Assembly: GCF_041807705.1 (NCBI RefSeq)
Contig: NZ_JBGTYY010000034.1
Location: forward strand, 1 to 20,271
From: Mannheimia sp041807705
GTDB taxonomy: Bacteria > Pseudomonadota > Gammaproteobacteria > Enterobacterales > Pasteurellaceae
Length of the DNA stretch: 20,271 bases
Direction: 5' to 3'
Part shown: in pieces, positions 7,346 to 14,344 of the stretch
Layout: every line of letters begins with the position of its first letter
How positions within the stretch are numbered: position 1 is the stretch's first letter
The notes under the pieces: model-generated
Seen by the model: only the letters and a program-made list of their open reading frames with translations
Databases searched by the model: none
Told to the model about the DNA's origin: nothing
Program-made: the position numbers and the translations under genes

Positions 7346-7355
7346 TTTATTTGAA
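7336..7355. repeat. Perfect 10-bp tandem duplication at the oapA -35 box
   Basis: TTTATTTGAA occurs twice without a gap (7336-7345 and 7346-7355). The promoter-proximal copy contains the candidate -35 hexamer. Gain or loss of a unit would leave the -35/-10 spacing unchanged but alter the upstream region. Confidence 0.6.
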
Positions 7356-7462
7356 TAACTTTACACAAATAGCGGTCATTTTTCATAAATTTTTTGCAAA
7401 TCATCATAATCTCGCTTAATTTCAGACCAAATGCAAGGCAATAAGTTTAGCTTTTTTCTATT

Positions 7463-7482
7463 TTTTCGATCTGTGTCGAAAA
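7463..7482 (+). promoter_or_regulatory. Candidate CRP-S (Sxy-dependent) competence site before comEA
   Basis: TTTTCGA (7463-7469) and TCGAAAA (7476-7482) are perfect inverted arms separated by 6 bases. In Pasteurellaceae, competence genes are switched on by CRP plus Sxy at CRP-S sites, with TGCGA-N6-TCGCA cores; here the core is TTCGA-N6-TCGAA, keeping the CG step that distinguishes CRP-S from ordinary CRP sites. The centre (7472.5) lies 41.5 bases before position 7514, where a start site would be expected from the -10-like GATAAA at 7502-7507. The geometry fits class II activation. The match is good but not perfect. Confidence 0.6.
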
Positions 7483-7560
7483 TTTTAATTTTGCTGCTTG
7501 AGATAAATACCCTTCGCTTTTAAGCTCATCGCAAATTTACTCAACCAGAAGGAAAATATT

Positions 7561-7890
7561 ATGAAAAAGATGAAAACGCTCGCATTAGGTCTATTAATCG
7601 GCTTGAATACCTTAGCTTTTGCTCAAACCCCACCACAAGTTGAGCAAAATAACACGGTTCAAACTGAGCAAAAGATAGAACCAATGAACACCAATGTGGT
7701 CAATATCAACACAGCAAGTACTGCTGAATTGCAAGATAAATTAGTCGGTATTGGCGAAAAAAAAGCTCAAGCTATTGTAGATTACCGCACAAAAAACGGG
7801 AATTTTAAAAGCATTGAGCAACTTGCCGAAGTTTCTGGCATTGGGCAAGCAACGGTAGAAAAAAATCGAGCTAATATTGTTTTAGAGTAG
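7561..7890 (+). CDS. comEA: ComEA-type DNA uptake protein with helix-hairpin-helix domain
   Basis: Periplasmic DNA-binding protein that pulls transforming DNA into the periplasm during natural competence. The 109 residues comprise a signal peptide (1-21, cleaved after AFA), a Gln/Thr/Glu-rich linker (22-47) and a helix-hairpin-helix pair beginning VNINTASTAELQDKLVGIGE, with VSGIGQATVEKNRANI near the end. The two GIG hairpins that contact the DNA backbone are intact. A strong ribosome-binding site (AGAAGGA) precedes the ATG at 7561. It has its own promoter with a CRP-S-like site and its own terminator, so it is monocistronic, and it is divergent from oapA. Also close to the short ComEA-like proteins of other Pasteurellaceae. 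Confidence 0.9.
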   Translation: MKKMKTLALGLLIGLNTLAFAQTPPQVEQNNTVQTEQKIEPMNTNVVNINTASTAELQDKLVGIGEKKAQAIVDYRTKNGNFKSIEQLAEVSGIGQATVEKNRANIVLE

Positions 7891-7900
7891 TAAAAATATT

Positions 7901-7973
7901 GTTGAAGTGGATAAACTACAAAGCCCCTATCTGTTTTTCTTTGTAGCCACTTCAACATCTTGTTAATTTTTTT
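7901..7973 (+). terminator. Bipartite intrinsic terminator after comEA
   Basis: A 10-bp perfect outer stem (GTTGAAGTGG 7901-7910 with CCACTTCAAC 7947-7956) and an 8-bp inner stem (CTACAAAG 7916-7923 with CTTTGTAG 7939-7946) are separated by a 5-base bulge on the left side only. The loop is 15 bases. A seven-T run (7967-7973) follows after a 10-base gap, so the U tract is further away than usual. Confidence 0.7.
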
Positions 7974-8051
7974 CGCTCTTTGTATTGCATTTGCTATATT
8001 TGCCCCCATTTAAAAACGGACTTCAGTTTTTAATCAAAAAAGGAAAACGCA

Positions 8052-8948
8052 ATGCAATTAAAATCATACCCGACTCCAACTTATTTACAGCGTGTAAAAA
8101 TCGCTCTACACTACTTATTGCCACAATTAGCAATTACCAGAGTGGCAGGTTGGTTAGCGGAACAAAAATGGGGAGCTGTTACTCATTTTATTATTAAATT
8201 ATTTGCCAAGCAGTACAAAGTCAATTTATCTGAAGCAGTAAAAACCGAGCCTTCAGATTACGCCACTTTCAATGAGTTTTTTATTCGTGAATTAAAAGAA
8301 GGTACTCGCCCAATTAATAATGATTTAAATACTGTTTGCCTGCCAGCAGACGGCAAAGTAAGCGAATCAGGCGAAATTTCTGATAACCGCTTATTACAAG
8401 CAAAAGGTCATCATTTTACGTTAGAGACCTTATTGGTCAATGATGAAGAAATGGTGGCAAAATTTAAAGATGGTACCTTTATTACCACTTATTTATCGCC
8501 AACAGATTACCACCGTGTGCATATGCCGTGCGATGCTACATTACGCAAAATGATTTATGTACCGGGCGAATTATATTCGGTTAATCCATTTTTAGCAGAA
8601 CACGTTCCAAACTTATTTGCCCGCAACGAACGTGTGATTTGTGAATTTGATACTGCATTCGGGCCGATGGTACAAATTTTAGTGGGTGCAACGGTTACGG
8701 CAAGTATGAGTACGGTTTGGGCAGGTGTTATCAATCCACCACGAGCTGATGAAGTTGTCGTTTGGAACTACGAAACCGAAGGCGAAAAAGCAATTAAATT
8801 ACAAAAAGGCGAAGAAATGGGAGCTTTCCGTTTAGGCTCAACTGTAATCAACCTTTTCCCGAAAGGTAAAGTTCACCTCAACCCAGCACTTATTGCAGGT
8901 ACAAAAACCCGAATGGGTGAAGAATTAGGCAAAGTAATTACTCACTAA
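8052..8948 (+). CDS. psd: Phosphatidylserine decarboxylase proenzyme
   Basis: Membrane-associated enzyme that decarboxylates phosphatidylserine to phosphatidylethanolamine, the main phospholipid. The 298-residue proenzyme cleaves itself at LGST (261-264), giving a beta chain (1-262) and a short alpha chain whose Ser263 becomes the pyruvoyl cofactor. The Asp-His-Ser self-cleavage triad is visible as Asp100 (LPADGKV), His157 (DYHRVHMP) and Ser263. The N-terminus resembles the membrane-docking helix of bacterial PSD. An AAGGAAA ribosome-binding site precedes the ATG. It lies downstream of the comEA terminator and ends in a strong bidirectional terminator, so it is probably transcribed alone. Confidence 0.97.
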   Translation: MQLKSYPTPTYLQRVKIALHYLLPQLAITRVAGWLAEQKWGAVTHFIIKLFAKQYKVNLSEAVKTEPSDYATFNEFFIRELKEGTRPINNDLNTVCLPADGKVSESGEISDNRLLQAKGHHFTLETLLVNDEEMVAKFKDGTFITTYLSPTDYHRVHMPCDATLRKMIYVPGELYSVNPFLAEHVPNLFARNERVICEFDTAFGPMVQILVGATVTASMSTVWAGVINPPRADEVVVWNYETEGEKAIKLQKGEEMGAFRLGSTVINLFPKGKVHLNPALIAGTKTRMGEELGKVITH

Positions 8949-8977
8949 CCTAATCAAATTCCTTGCTACATTAAATT

Positions 8978-9002
8978 AAAGGGCAGATCTGATCTGCCCT
9001 TT
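8978..9002. terminator. Bidirectional terminator between psd and the recombinase
   Basis: AAAGGGCAGATC and GATCTGCCCTTT are 12-bp inverted arms around one central base, flanked by A and T runs on the two sides. It serves the convergent genes psd (+) and the recombinase (-), whose stop codon lies six bases away. Confidence 0.85.
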
Positions 9003-9007
9003 ATTTA

Positions 9008-9811
9008 TTACCAGTCAATAATTTTATTCACAATGTCTTGCTGCTCTGTGCTGGTTTTACGCAAATAGATCCTTGTGGTTTCTATACTCTCGTGTCCCAT
9101 TAAATCTGCAAGGAATGCGATATCATTAAAGCGTTCTAAGAAACTTTTTGCAAAGCGATGGCGAAATGAGTGAGGGTAAACAATTTTAGGATCTAATTTA
9201 TAGCGTCTAGCAAATACTTTTAATTGGCTAGCAATGCCACGAGTGGTAATTCTATCGCCATATTTGTTAAGGAAAATAAATCCATTCTGTTTATTCGTTA
9301 ATCTTAGCCATTCTAAACATTCCTGTTGTAATGCAGTTGGGATATAAATTCGTCTTAATTTGCCCCCTTTAGAGTAGAGATCTAAGTAGCCAATTTTGAT
9401 ATGTTCGCACTTGATTTGGATAAGCTCACTTACCCTTGCACCTGTGGCAGCCATAAATCTAATCACAAAATACCAATAAAACTCCCTATCTTCTTTCAAA
9501 CACTGTTTAAAGTAGGCGTAATCCGCCTCACTAATTACATTTTCTAAAAATGGTTTTTGTTGAACTTTAATAAAAGATAATTTCCACTTCTCTTTTTTAA
9601 GAAACTCCAGATAGTAATTTATTGCTCTCAGCCTTAAATTAACCGTCTGCGGTTTATAGTTTTCAATTAAGAACACTTTATACCGCTGTAAATTAATTTT
9701 GGACAACTCAGAAAACTTTTTGTGATACTGCTTTATAGCAAAAATATAAGCTGTTTGAGTATTCTCAGCAAGATTAGATTGATAGAGGTGTTTTTCAAAT
9801 AAAATAAACAT
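9008..9811 (-). CDS. Stand-alone tyrosine recombinase/integrase
   Basis: Site-specific DNA recombinase. The 267 residues form an N-terminal core-binding (SAM-like) domain (about 1-85) and a catalytic domain. All active-site residues are present: Arg126 (ATGARVSELI), a Lys in SKGGKLRR (148 or 151), His214 and Arg217 (PHSFRHRFA), His240 (MGHESIETTRIY) and the nucleophile Tyr249. So it should be active. It differs in size and sequence from XerC/XerD, and no excisionase, prophage or conjugation genes are adjacent. It may be a relic of an integrated element, or a dedicated invertase or resolvase for a site elsewhere. A 10-bp inverted repeat overlaps its start codon. AAGGA before the ATG at 9811 supports the start. 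Confidence 0.88.
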   Translation of the reverse strand: MFILFEKHLYQSNLAENTQTAYIFAIKQYHKKFSELSKINLQRYKVFLIENYKPQTVNLRLRAINYYLEFLKKEKWKLSFIKVQQKPFLENVISEADYAYFKQCLKEDREFYWYFVIRFMAATGARVSELIQIKCEHIKIGYLDLYSKGGKLRRIYIPTALQQECLEWLRLTNKQNGFIFLNKYGDRITTRGIASQLKVFARRYKLDPKIVYPHSFRHRFAKSFLERFNDIAFLADLMGHESIETTRIYLRKTSTEQQDIVNKIIDW

Positions 9812-9845
9812 ATTGATTTCCTTATTGTTGGTTGAAAATCAATAT
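9810..9845 (-). promoter_or_regulatory. Inverted repeat spanning the recombinase ribosome-binding and start region
   Basis: ATATTGATTT (9810-9819) and AAATCAATAT (9836-9845) are perfect 10-bp inverted arms with a 16-base gap. On the minus strand the second arm to be transcribed ends in the AT of the ATG, and the AAGG of the ribosome-binding site lies at the edge of the loop. It could be an RNA hairpin limiting translation or a protein-binding site. ATATTGAT recurs at 9887-9894. A 13-bp AT palindrome with TATAAT on both strands (9843-9855) lies next to it and may be the -10 box. The 206-base gap otherwise holds only the gshAB promoter. Confidence 0.55.
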
Positions 9846-9952
9846 AATAATTATAGATCTACGGGTTACTATATTTTACCTTAATCATATTGATACCATA
9901 TTAATAATGGCTATAACCCAATCATCTAAACCATTCCAATAAATAAGACCTA

Positions 9953-9980
9953 TTGTTTCACTAAGTATTTCATTTATGAT
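9953..9980 (+). promoter_or_regulatory. Candidate gshAB promoter
   Basis: TTGTTT (9953-9958) and TATGAT (9975-9980) are 16 bases apart, 37 bases before the gshAB start codon. An AAGGA ribosome-binding site follows at 10007-10011. Confidence 0.5.
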
Positions 9981-10017
9981 ATTGTGCATCAAATTTATCG
10001 ACAAATAAGGATAGATA

Positions 10018-12186
10018 ATGAAACTACAACAAATTATCCAAGAAAATCATTTAGCATTGCTGTTTCAACAAGGCAATTTTGGTTTAGAGAAAGAAAGCCA
10101 ACGTGTTGATGCCAATGGAAACATCGTTACTACTCCACACCCTGCCGCATTTGGCAATCGTTCCTACCACCCTTATATCCAAACCGATTTTGCAGAAAGC
10201 CAGTTAGAACTTATCACACCTCCGAATGCGAAGTTGGAAGATAGTTTCCGTTGGCTATCGGCAATACACGAGGTAGTTTTACGCTCTTTGCCGAAAGATG
10301 AATACATTTTCCCTCTCAGTATGCCTGCAGGTTTACCGCCTGAAGATCAAATTCAGGAAGCACAGTTGGATAACCCTGATGATGTGAATTACCGCAAACA
10401 TCTTTCTGCTAATTATGGGAAATATAAACAGATGGTAAGCGGCATTCACTACAACTTCCAACTTTCTCCTGAATTTGTCGAAAAAGCCTTTGAGCTGCAA
10501 ACAGAACATCGTGATTTGAAATCCTTCCAGAGCGCCCTTTATATGAAGTTGGCAAATAACTTCTTGCGTTATCAATGGATTTTGCTCTACTTATTTGCCG
10601 CCACGCCAACGGTGGAATCGCAATATTTTTACGGAAAATCACCGCTTGCAGAGGGGCAATTAGTGCGTAGTTTACGCTCTAGCCCTTATGGTTATGTCAA
10701 TTCAGAAGACGTGGTAGTAAACCACGATAGTTTAGAAAGCTATGTGGAAACCCTTGAAGCTCAAGTGGCAAAAGGGCTACTGATTGCCGAAAAAGAATTT
10801 TACTCCAATGTGCGTTTGCGTGGCGGTAAGAAAGCCCGTGATTTATTGGAAAAAGGTGTGCAATACACCGAGTTCCGCCTATTCGATCTCAATCCATTTG
10901 CACCTTATGGTATTGAATTAAGTGATGCGAAATTTATCCACTATTTCTTGCTTGGTATGCTTTGGTTGGAAGAAACAAGCGGTCAAAAAGAGGTAGAAAT
11001 TGGCAAACAGAAACTTTACCAAGTCGCACTTGAAGATCCCAGAACTGAAACCACCTTCCGTACTGAAGGAGAAGCCACCTTAAATCACATTTTAGCGATG
11101 CTTGAAGCGTTAGGAACAAGCGAAGAGAATCTAGAGCTCGTGCGTGAAAAAATCGCTCAGTTTGCCGATCTCACAAAAACCATTAATGGACGCTTACTTA
11201 AAGCCATCGATCAATTCGGTAGCTATAAAGCACTAGGTGCAAAACTCGCTCAAGATTATAAAGATCAAGCGTTTGATCGTTTTTATGCCCTGTCTGCTTT
11301 TGACAATATGGAGCTTTCTACTCAGGCGTTATTCTTTGATTTAATCCAACAAGGAATTGGGGTGGAATTGCTCGATGAAAACGATCAATTTCTCGCCCTG
11401 AAATTTGGCAATCATTTGGAATATGTAAAAAATGGTAATATGACCAGCCACGATCAATACATTTCGCCATTGATTATGGAAAATAACGTGGTAACGAAAA
11501 AAGTACTGGCAAAAGCAGGTTTCAATGTGCCAAAAAGTGTCGAATTTACCACACTTGAAGAGGCAGTCGCTCACTATCCGCTGTTTGAGGGCAAGGCTGT
11601 GGTGATCAAGCCGAAATCCACCAACTACGGATTAGGCATCACGATTTTCCAACAAGCGGTCAAAAATCGGGAAGATTTTGCAAAAGCGGTAGAAATTGCG
11701 TTCCGTGAAGACAAAGAAGTGATGGTGGAAGATTATTTGACTGGCACCGAATACCGCTTCTTTGTGTTAGGCAGTGAAACCCTTGCCGTGCTTCTGCGTG
11801 TGCCTGCTAATGTAGTCGGAGATGGCGTTCATACCATTAAAGAATTGGTTGAAATGAAAAATGACGATCCACTCAGAGGCGATGGCTCTCGCAGCCCTCT
11901 TAAAAAAATCACCTTAGGCGAAATCGAACAGTTACAACTAAAAGAGCAAGGCTTAACTGTCGATGCTGTGCCTGAGAGAGGTCAAACCGTGCAACTGCGT
12001 GCCAATTCTAATATCAGCACAGGGGGCGATTCGATTGATATGACTGACCACATGCACGAAAGCTATAAACAAATTGCTGCCAGCATTGCTCGTAATATGG
12101 GAGCGAAAGTGTGTGGCGTGGATTTAATTATTCCCGATCTCCACTCAAGCTGCCGAGCCAAATTTAAGCTCTTGGGGAGTGATTGA
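10018..12186 (+). CDS. gshAB: Bifunctional glutathione synthase GshAB (GshF), frameshifted near its C-terminus
   Basis: This fused enzyme makes glutathione in two ATP-dependent steps. The N-terminal part (about 1-480) is a gamma-glutamate-cysteine ligase, with GNFGLEKESQRVD near the start. The C-terminal part (about 490 onward) is an ATP-grasp domain resembling D-Ala-D-Ala ligase, with VVIKPKSTNYGLGI and MVEDYLTGTEYRFFVLG. The open frame stops at 722 residues, with an alien tail after GVDLIIPDL. The next frame continues the family sequence (DLTQ, WGVIEANFNP) to a stop at 12292. Deleting one C of the CC at 12141-12142 restores 757 residues, the length I recall for Pasteurella multocida GshAB. 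As read, the glutathione synthetase half lacks its last metal-binding segment; the ligase half may still work. Confidence 0.92.
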   Translation: MKLQQIIQENHLALLFQQGNFGLEKESQRVDANGNIVTTPHPAAFGNRSYHPYIQTDFAESQLELITPPNAKLEDSFRWLSAIHEVVLRSLPKDEYIFPLSMPAGLPPEDQIQEAQLDNPDDVNYRKHLSANYGKYKQMVSGIHYNFQLSPEFVEKAFELQTEHRDLKSFQSALYMKLANNFLRYQWILLYLFAATPTVESQYFYGKSPLAEGQLVRSLRSSPYGYVNSEDVVVNHDSLESYVETLEAQVAKGLLIAEKEFYSNVRLRGGKKARDLLEKGVQYTEFRLFDLNPFAPYGIELSDAKFIHYFLLGMLWLEETSGQKEVEIGKQKLYQVALEDPRTETTFRTEGEATLNHILAMLEALGTSEENLELVREKIAQFADLTKTINGRLLKAIDQFGSYKALGAKLAQDYKDQAFDRFYALSAFDNMELSTQALFFDLIQQGIGVELLDENDQFLALKFGNHLEYVKNGNMTSHDQYISPLIMENNVVTKKVLAKAGFNVPKSVEFTTLEEAVAHYPLFEGKAVVIKPKSTNYGLGITIFQQAVKNREDFAKAVEIAFREDKEVMVEDYLTGTEYRFFVLGSETLAVLLRVPANVVGDGVHTIKELVEMKNDDPLRGDGSRSPLKKITLGEIEQLQLKEQGLTVDAVPERGQTVQLRANSNISTGGDSIDMTDHMHESYKQIAASIARNMGAKVCGVDLIIPDLHSSCRAKFKLLGSD
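11652..11684 (+). repeat. Full Apl-type uptake signal sequence inside gshAB
   Basis: ACAAGCGGTC is followed by an A-rich stretch and TTTTGCAAAA, the extended form of the Actinobacillus pleuropneumoniae-type DNA uptake sequence, here placed in coding sequence. AAAGCGGT follows directly at 11683-11690. This is the best copy in the window and the main basis for placing the organism. Confidence 0.75.
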
Positions 12187-12292
12187 GGCAAACTTCAATC
12201 CAATGATGATGCATATTTTCCCCTATCAAGGAAAATCTCGCCGTCTAACCAAAGCAGTGATTAAAATGTTATTTCCAGAAATAAATCATTAA
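12143..12292 (+). pseudogene. gshAB: Out-of-frame 3' end of gshAB
   Basis: In the +1 frame relative to the start of gshAB, translation gives TQAAEPNLSSWGVIEANFNP and then MMMHIFPYQGKSRRLTKAVI, ending LFPEINH and stop. This is the expected end of GshAB. It includes the Glu and Asn residues of the EANFNP element, which in ATP-grasp enzymes ligate the catalytic magnesium ions. It has no start codon or ribosome-binding site of its own and would be made only if the frame were restored. Confidence 0.85.
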
Positions 12293-12436
12293 AATTTATG
12301 CTTATTCTGTTTATATTATGAGGAACCACTGATGATCAATGGCTTTTCTTTATCACTCAAATTAAATTTTCTTTCATACAATAGCACTCCAAATAAAGAA
12401 TGTTAGTCTAATTTATAGACAAAAAATAGCGTAATA

Positions 12437-12452
12437 TGCGATATAGATCACA
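12437..12452 (+). promoter_or_regulatory. CRP site upstream of the man PTS operon
   Basis: TGCGA-N6-TCACA matches the CRP core TGTGA-N6-TCACA with one change. A weaker site, TGTGA-N6-TATCA (12473-12488), and a TCACA half-site (12497-12501) follow. CRP-cAMP control of sugar PTS operons is standard. The -10 box is not clear. The rest of the 249-base gap (12293-12541) holds a weak hairpin after gshAB (12326-12342) and a short GTCTA/TAGAC inverted repeat (12406-12420), with no gene. Confidence 0.65.
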
Positions 12453-12541
12453 CTTCTGTAATTATTACATTGTGTGAAATAATTATCATATTAAAATCAC
12501 ACCCCGATTAATAACTTAAAATATCTCTATAGGAGTAATAT

Positions 12542-13519
12542 ATGAGTATTGCTATTATCGTAGCAACCCATGGTGTCGCTGCAGAGCAACTTCTCAAGAC
12601 AACAGAAATGTTGATTGGCGAGCAAGAAGATGTCGCCTACATTGATTTTGTTCCTGGTGAAAATGCAGAAACTATTATGGGGAAATATCAATTATTGGTT
12701 GATGGCCCATTGTCACATTGTGATCAAGTACTGTTTCTTGTAGATATGTGGGGAGGAAGCCCTTTCAATGCAGCTAACAGATTCCAAGATGGAAAATCTG
12801 GTATGGATGTTGTTGCTGGAGTGAATATCCCTATGTTAGTCAATACCTGTATGGCCAGAGATGATGTTGAATCATTAGAAGAACTTGTTGAAGTCGCATT
12901 AGAGGCAGGCACAACAGGTATTCGTTCTTTAAACCATCAACCTGAGGTTGCTCAAGCAACTACAGCATCTCCAGAACAAGAAACATCTGTTACCCAACAA
13001 CCTGAAATTGTCGATGATGGTCGCCGGATGACGATTGCTCTTGCCCGTATTGATGATCGTTTAATTCACGGTCAAGTCGCAACGGTCTGGACAAAAGAAA
13101 GCAAGGTAAATCGTATTATTGTCGTCAATGAGGAGGTTGCAAAAGACAGCATTCGCACGACAATGTTAAAAAGTGTAGCGCCACTTGGTGTTACGGCACA
13201 CGTTGTTGATGTACCTAAAATGATTCGTGTCTATAACAATACTGAATACGCCGATGATAGAGTGATGCTGCTTTTCACTAACCCTAGCGATGTGTTAGCA
13301 CTGATTGAAGGAGGCATTCCTCTTAATTCAATTAATGTAGGGGGGATCTCACATAAAGAAGGAAAACAAATGATCAGCCATACTGTTGCCGTTGATCAGA
13401 AAGATATTGAGGCTTTCAAAGCGATGGACGCTAAAGGTGTCGAGTTGGAAGTACGCAAAGTATCAAGTGATAGCCGTCAATATATGATGGATTTATTGAA
13501 AAAACATAATTTAATCTAA
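12542..13519 (+). CDS. manX: PTS mannose-family transporter, fused EIIAB subunit
   Basis: Cytoplasmic phosphotransfer protein of the mannose/fructose/sorbose PTS family. Domain IIA (1-130) takes phosphate from HPr on His10 (VATHG). A Gln/Pro/Thr-rich linker (about 131-158) leads to domain IIB (about 160-325), where His176 (RIDDRLIHGQVATVW) passes it to the sugar. The 325-residue length and fused layout match E. coli ManX, which imports mannose and also glucose, glucosamine and related sugars. An AGGAG site lies six bases before the ATG. First gene of manXYZ, 11 bases before manY. Substrate is inferred from similarity and the manO gene downstream. Confidence 0.93.
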   Translation: MSIAIIVATHGVAAEQLLKTTEMLIGEQEDVAYIDFVPGENAETIMGKYQLLVDGPLSHCDQVLFLVDMWGGSPFNAANRFQDGKSGMDVVAGVNIPMLVNTCMARDDVESLEELVEVALEAGTTGIRSLNHQPEVAQATTASPEQETSVTQQPEIVDDGRRMTIALARIDDRLIHGQVATVWTKESKVNRIIVVNEEVAKDSIRTTMLKSVAPLGVTAHVVDVPKMIRVYNNTEYADDRVMLLFTNPSDVLALIEGGIPLNSINVGGISHKEGKQMISHTVAVDQKDIEAFKAMDAKGVELEVRKVSSDSRQYMMDLLKKHNLI

Positions 13520-13530
13520 AGGAAATCAAT

Positions 13531-14331
13531 ATGGAACTCTCAGCATTACAAATTGTGCTTTTATTCCTCGTTGCCTGTATCTCTGGTATGGGTTCAATTC
13601 TAGATGAATGGCAAACTCACCGTCCATTAATTGCTTGTACTATGATAGGTGCAGTGTTAGGTGATGTGACGACTGGTATCATCGTGGGTGGTTCATTAGA
13701 GCTATTAGCATTAGGTTGGATGAATATCGGTGCGGCAGTTGCACCTGATGCAGCCCTTGCCTCTATCGTTTCAACTATCCTTGTTATCGTCGGTCGCCAA
13801 GATATTTCAACAGGTATTGCTATTGCAATCCCGCTTGCTGCTGCAGGTCAAGTACTAACTTATATTGTGCGAGCTATCACAGTTGGCTTCCAACACGCAG
13901 CAGATAAATCAATAGAAGATGGTAACTTAAACCGTCTAGATTGGCTACATCGTGGTGCTTTACTCCTACAAGCAATGCGTATTGCTATTCCTGCGTTAAT
14001 TGTTGCCTTAACGGCAGGTACAGATGCTGTACAAACAATGTTAAATGCTATTCCAGAAGTGGTAACAACAGGACTTAAAATTGCTGGTGGCTTTATTGCG
14101 GTTGTTGGTTATGCGATGGTGATTAATATGATGCGTGCAGGTCATTTAATGCCGTTCTTTTTTGCGGGTTTTGTGATTGCTGGATTTACCAATTTCAACC
14201 TTGTAGCACTCGGCGTATTAGGTACTGTAATCGCGATGGTCTATATCCATATGCATCCAAAATACAATAAAAGCCAGCAAGTCGTAGTAACTTCGGCACA
14301 AAAAAATGATTTAGACAACCGTTTAGACTAA
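13531..14331 (+). CDS. manY: PTS mannose-family transporter, EIIC membrane subunit
   Basis: Integral inner-membrane subunit that, with EIID, forms the sugar channel. The 266 residues equal E. coli ManY in length and follow it closely: ACISGMGSILDEWQTHRPLI near the start, ALGWMNIGAAVAPDAALASI in the middle and GFTNFNLVALGVLG near the end. Several long hydrophobic segments span the protein, and the C-terminus is a polar tail ending DNRLD. AAGGA precedes the ATG. The EIIC subunit of this family is also a known receptor for class IIa bacteriocins and for lambda DNA entry in other species. Confidence 0.95.
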   Translation: MELSALQIVLLFLVACISGMGSILDEWQTHRPLIACTMIGAVLGDVTTGIIVGGSLELLALGWMNIGAAVAPDAALASIVSTILVIVGRQDISTGIAIAIPLAAAGQVLTYIVRAITVGFQHAADKSIEDGNLNRLDWLHRGALLLQAMRIAIPALIVALTAGTDAVQTMLNAIPEVVTTGLKIAGGFIAVVGYAMVINMMRAGHLMPFFFAGFVIAGFTNFNLVALGVLGTVIAMVYIHMHPKYNKSQQVVVTSAQKNDLDNRLD

Positions 14332-14344
14332 GAGGGCATTCAAT

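Larger units (their letters stand above)
7308..7400. repeat. Inverted, variant uptake-sequence motifs upstream of oapA
   Basis: ATAACCGCTAT (7308-7318) and ATAGCGGTCAT (7369-7379) are inverted relative to each other (10 of 11 positions). The second is followed by TTTTTGCAAA (7391-7400), the tail of an Apl-type uptake sequence, but its core is altered to CAAATAGCGGTC. They surround the predicted oapA promoter. Confidence 0.45.

Noticed and set aside
9008..10017. Recombinase as the edge of a prophage or genomic island
   Set aside because: No tRNA, direct repeat ends or phage/conjugation genes are seen on either side; psd and gshAB are ordinary chromosomal genes.
12406..12420. GTCTA/TAGAC inverted repeat before the man operon as a repressor operator
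   Set aside because: Only 5-bp arms, and it lies upstream of the CRP site, too far from any likely promoter; noted but not called.
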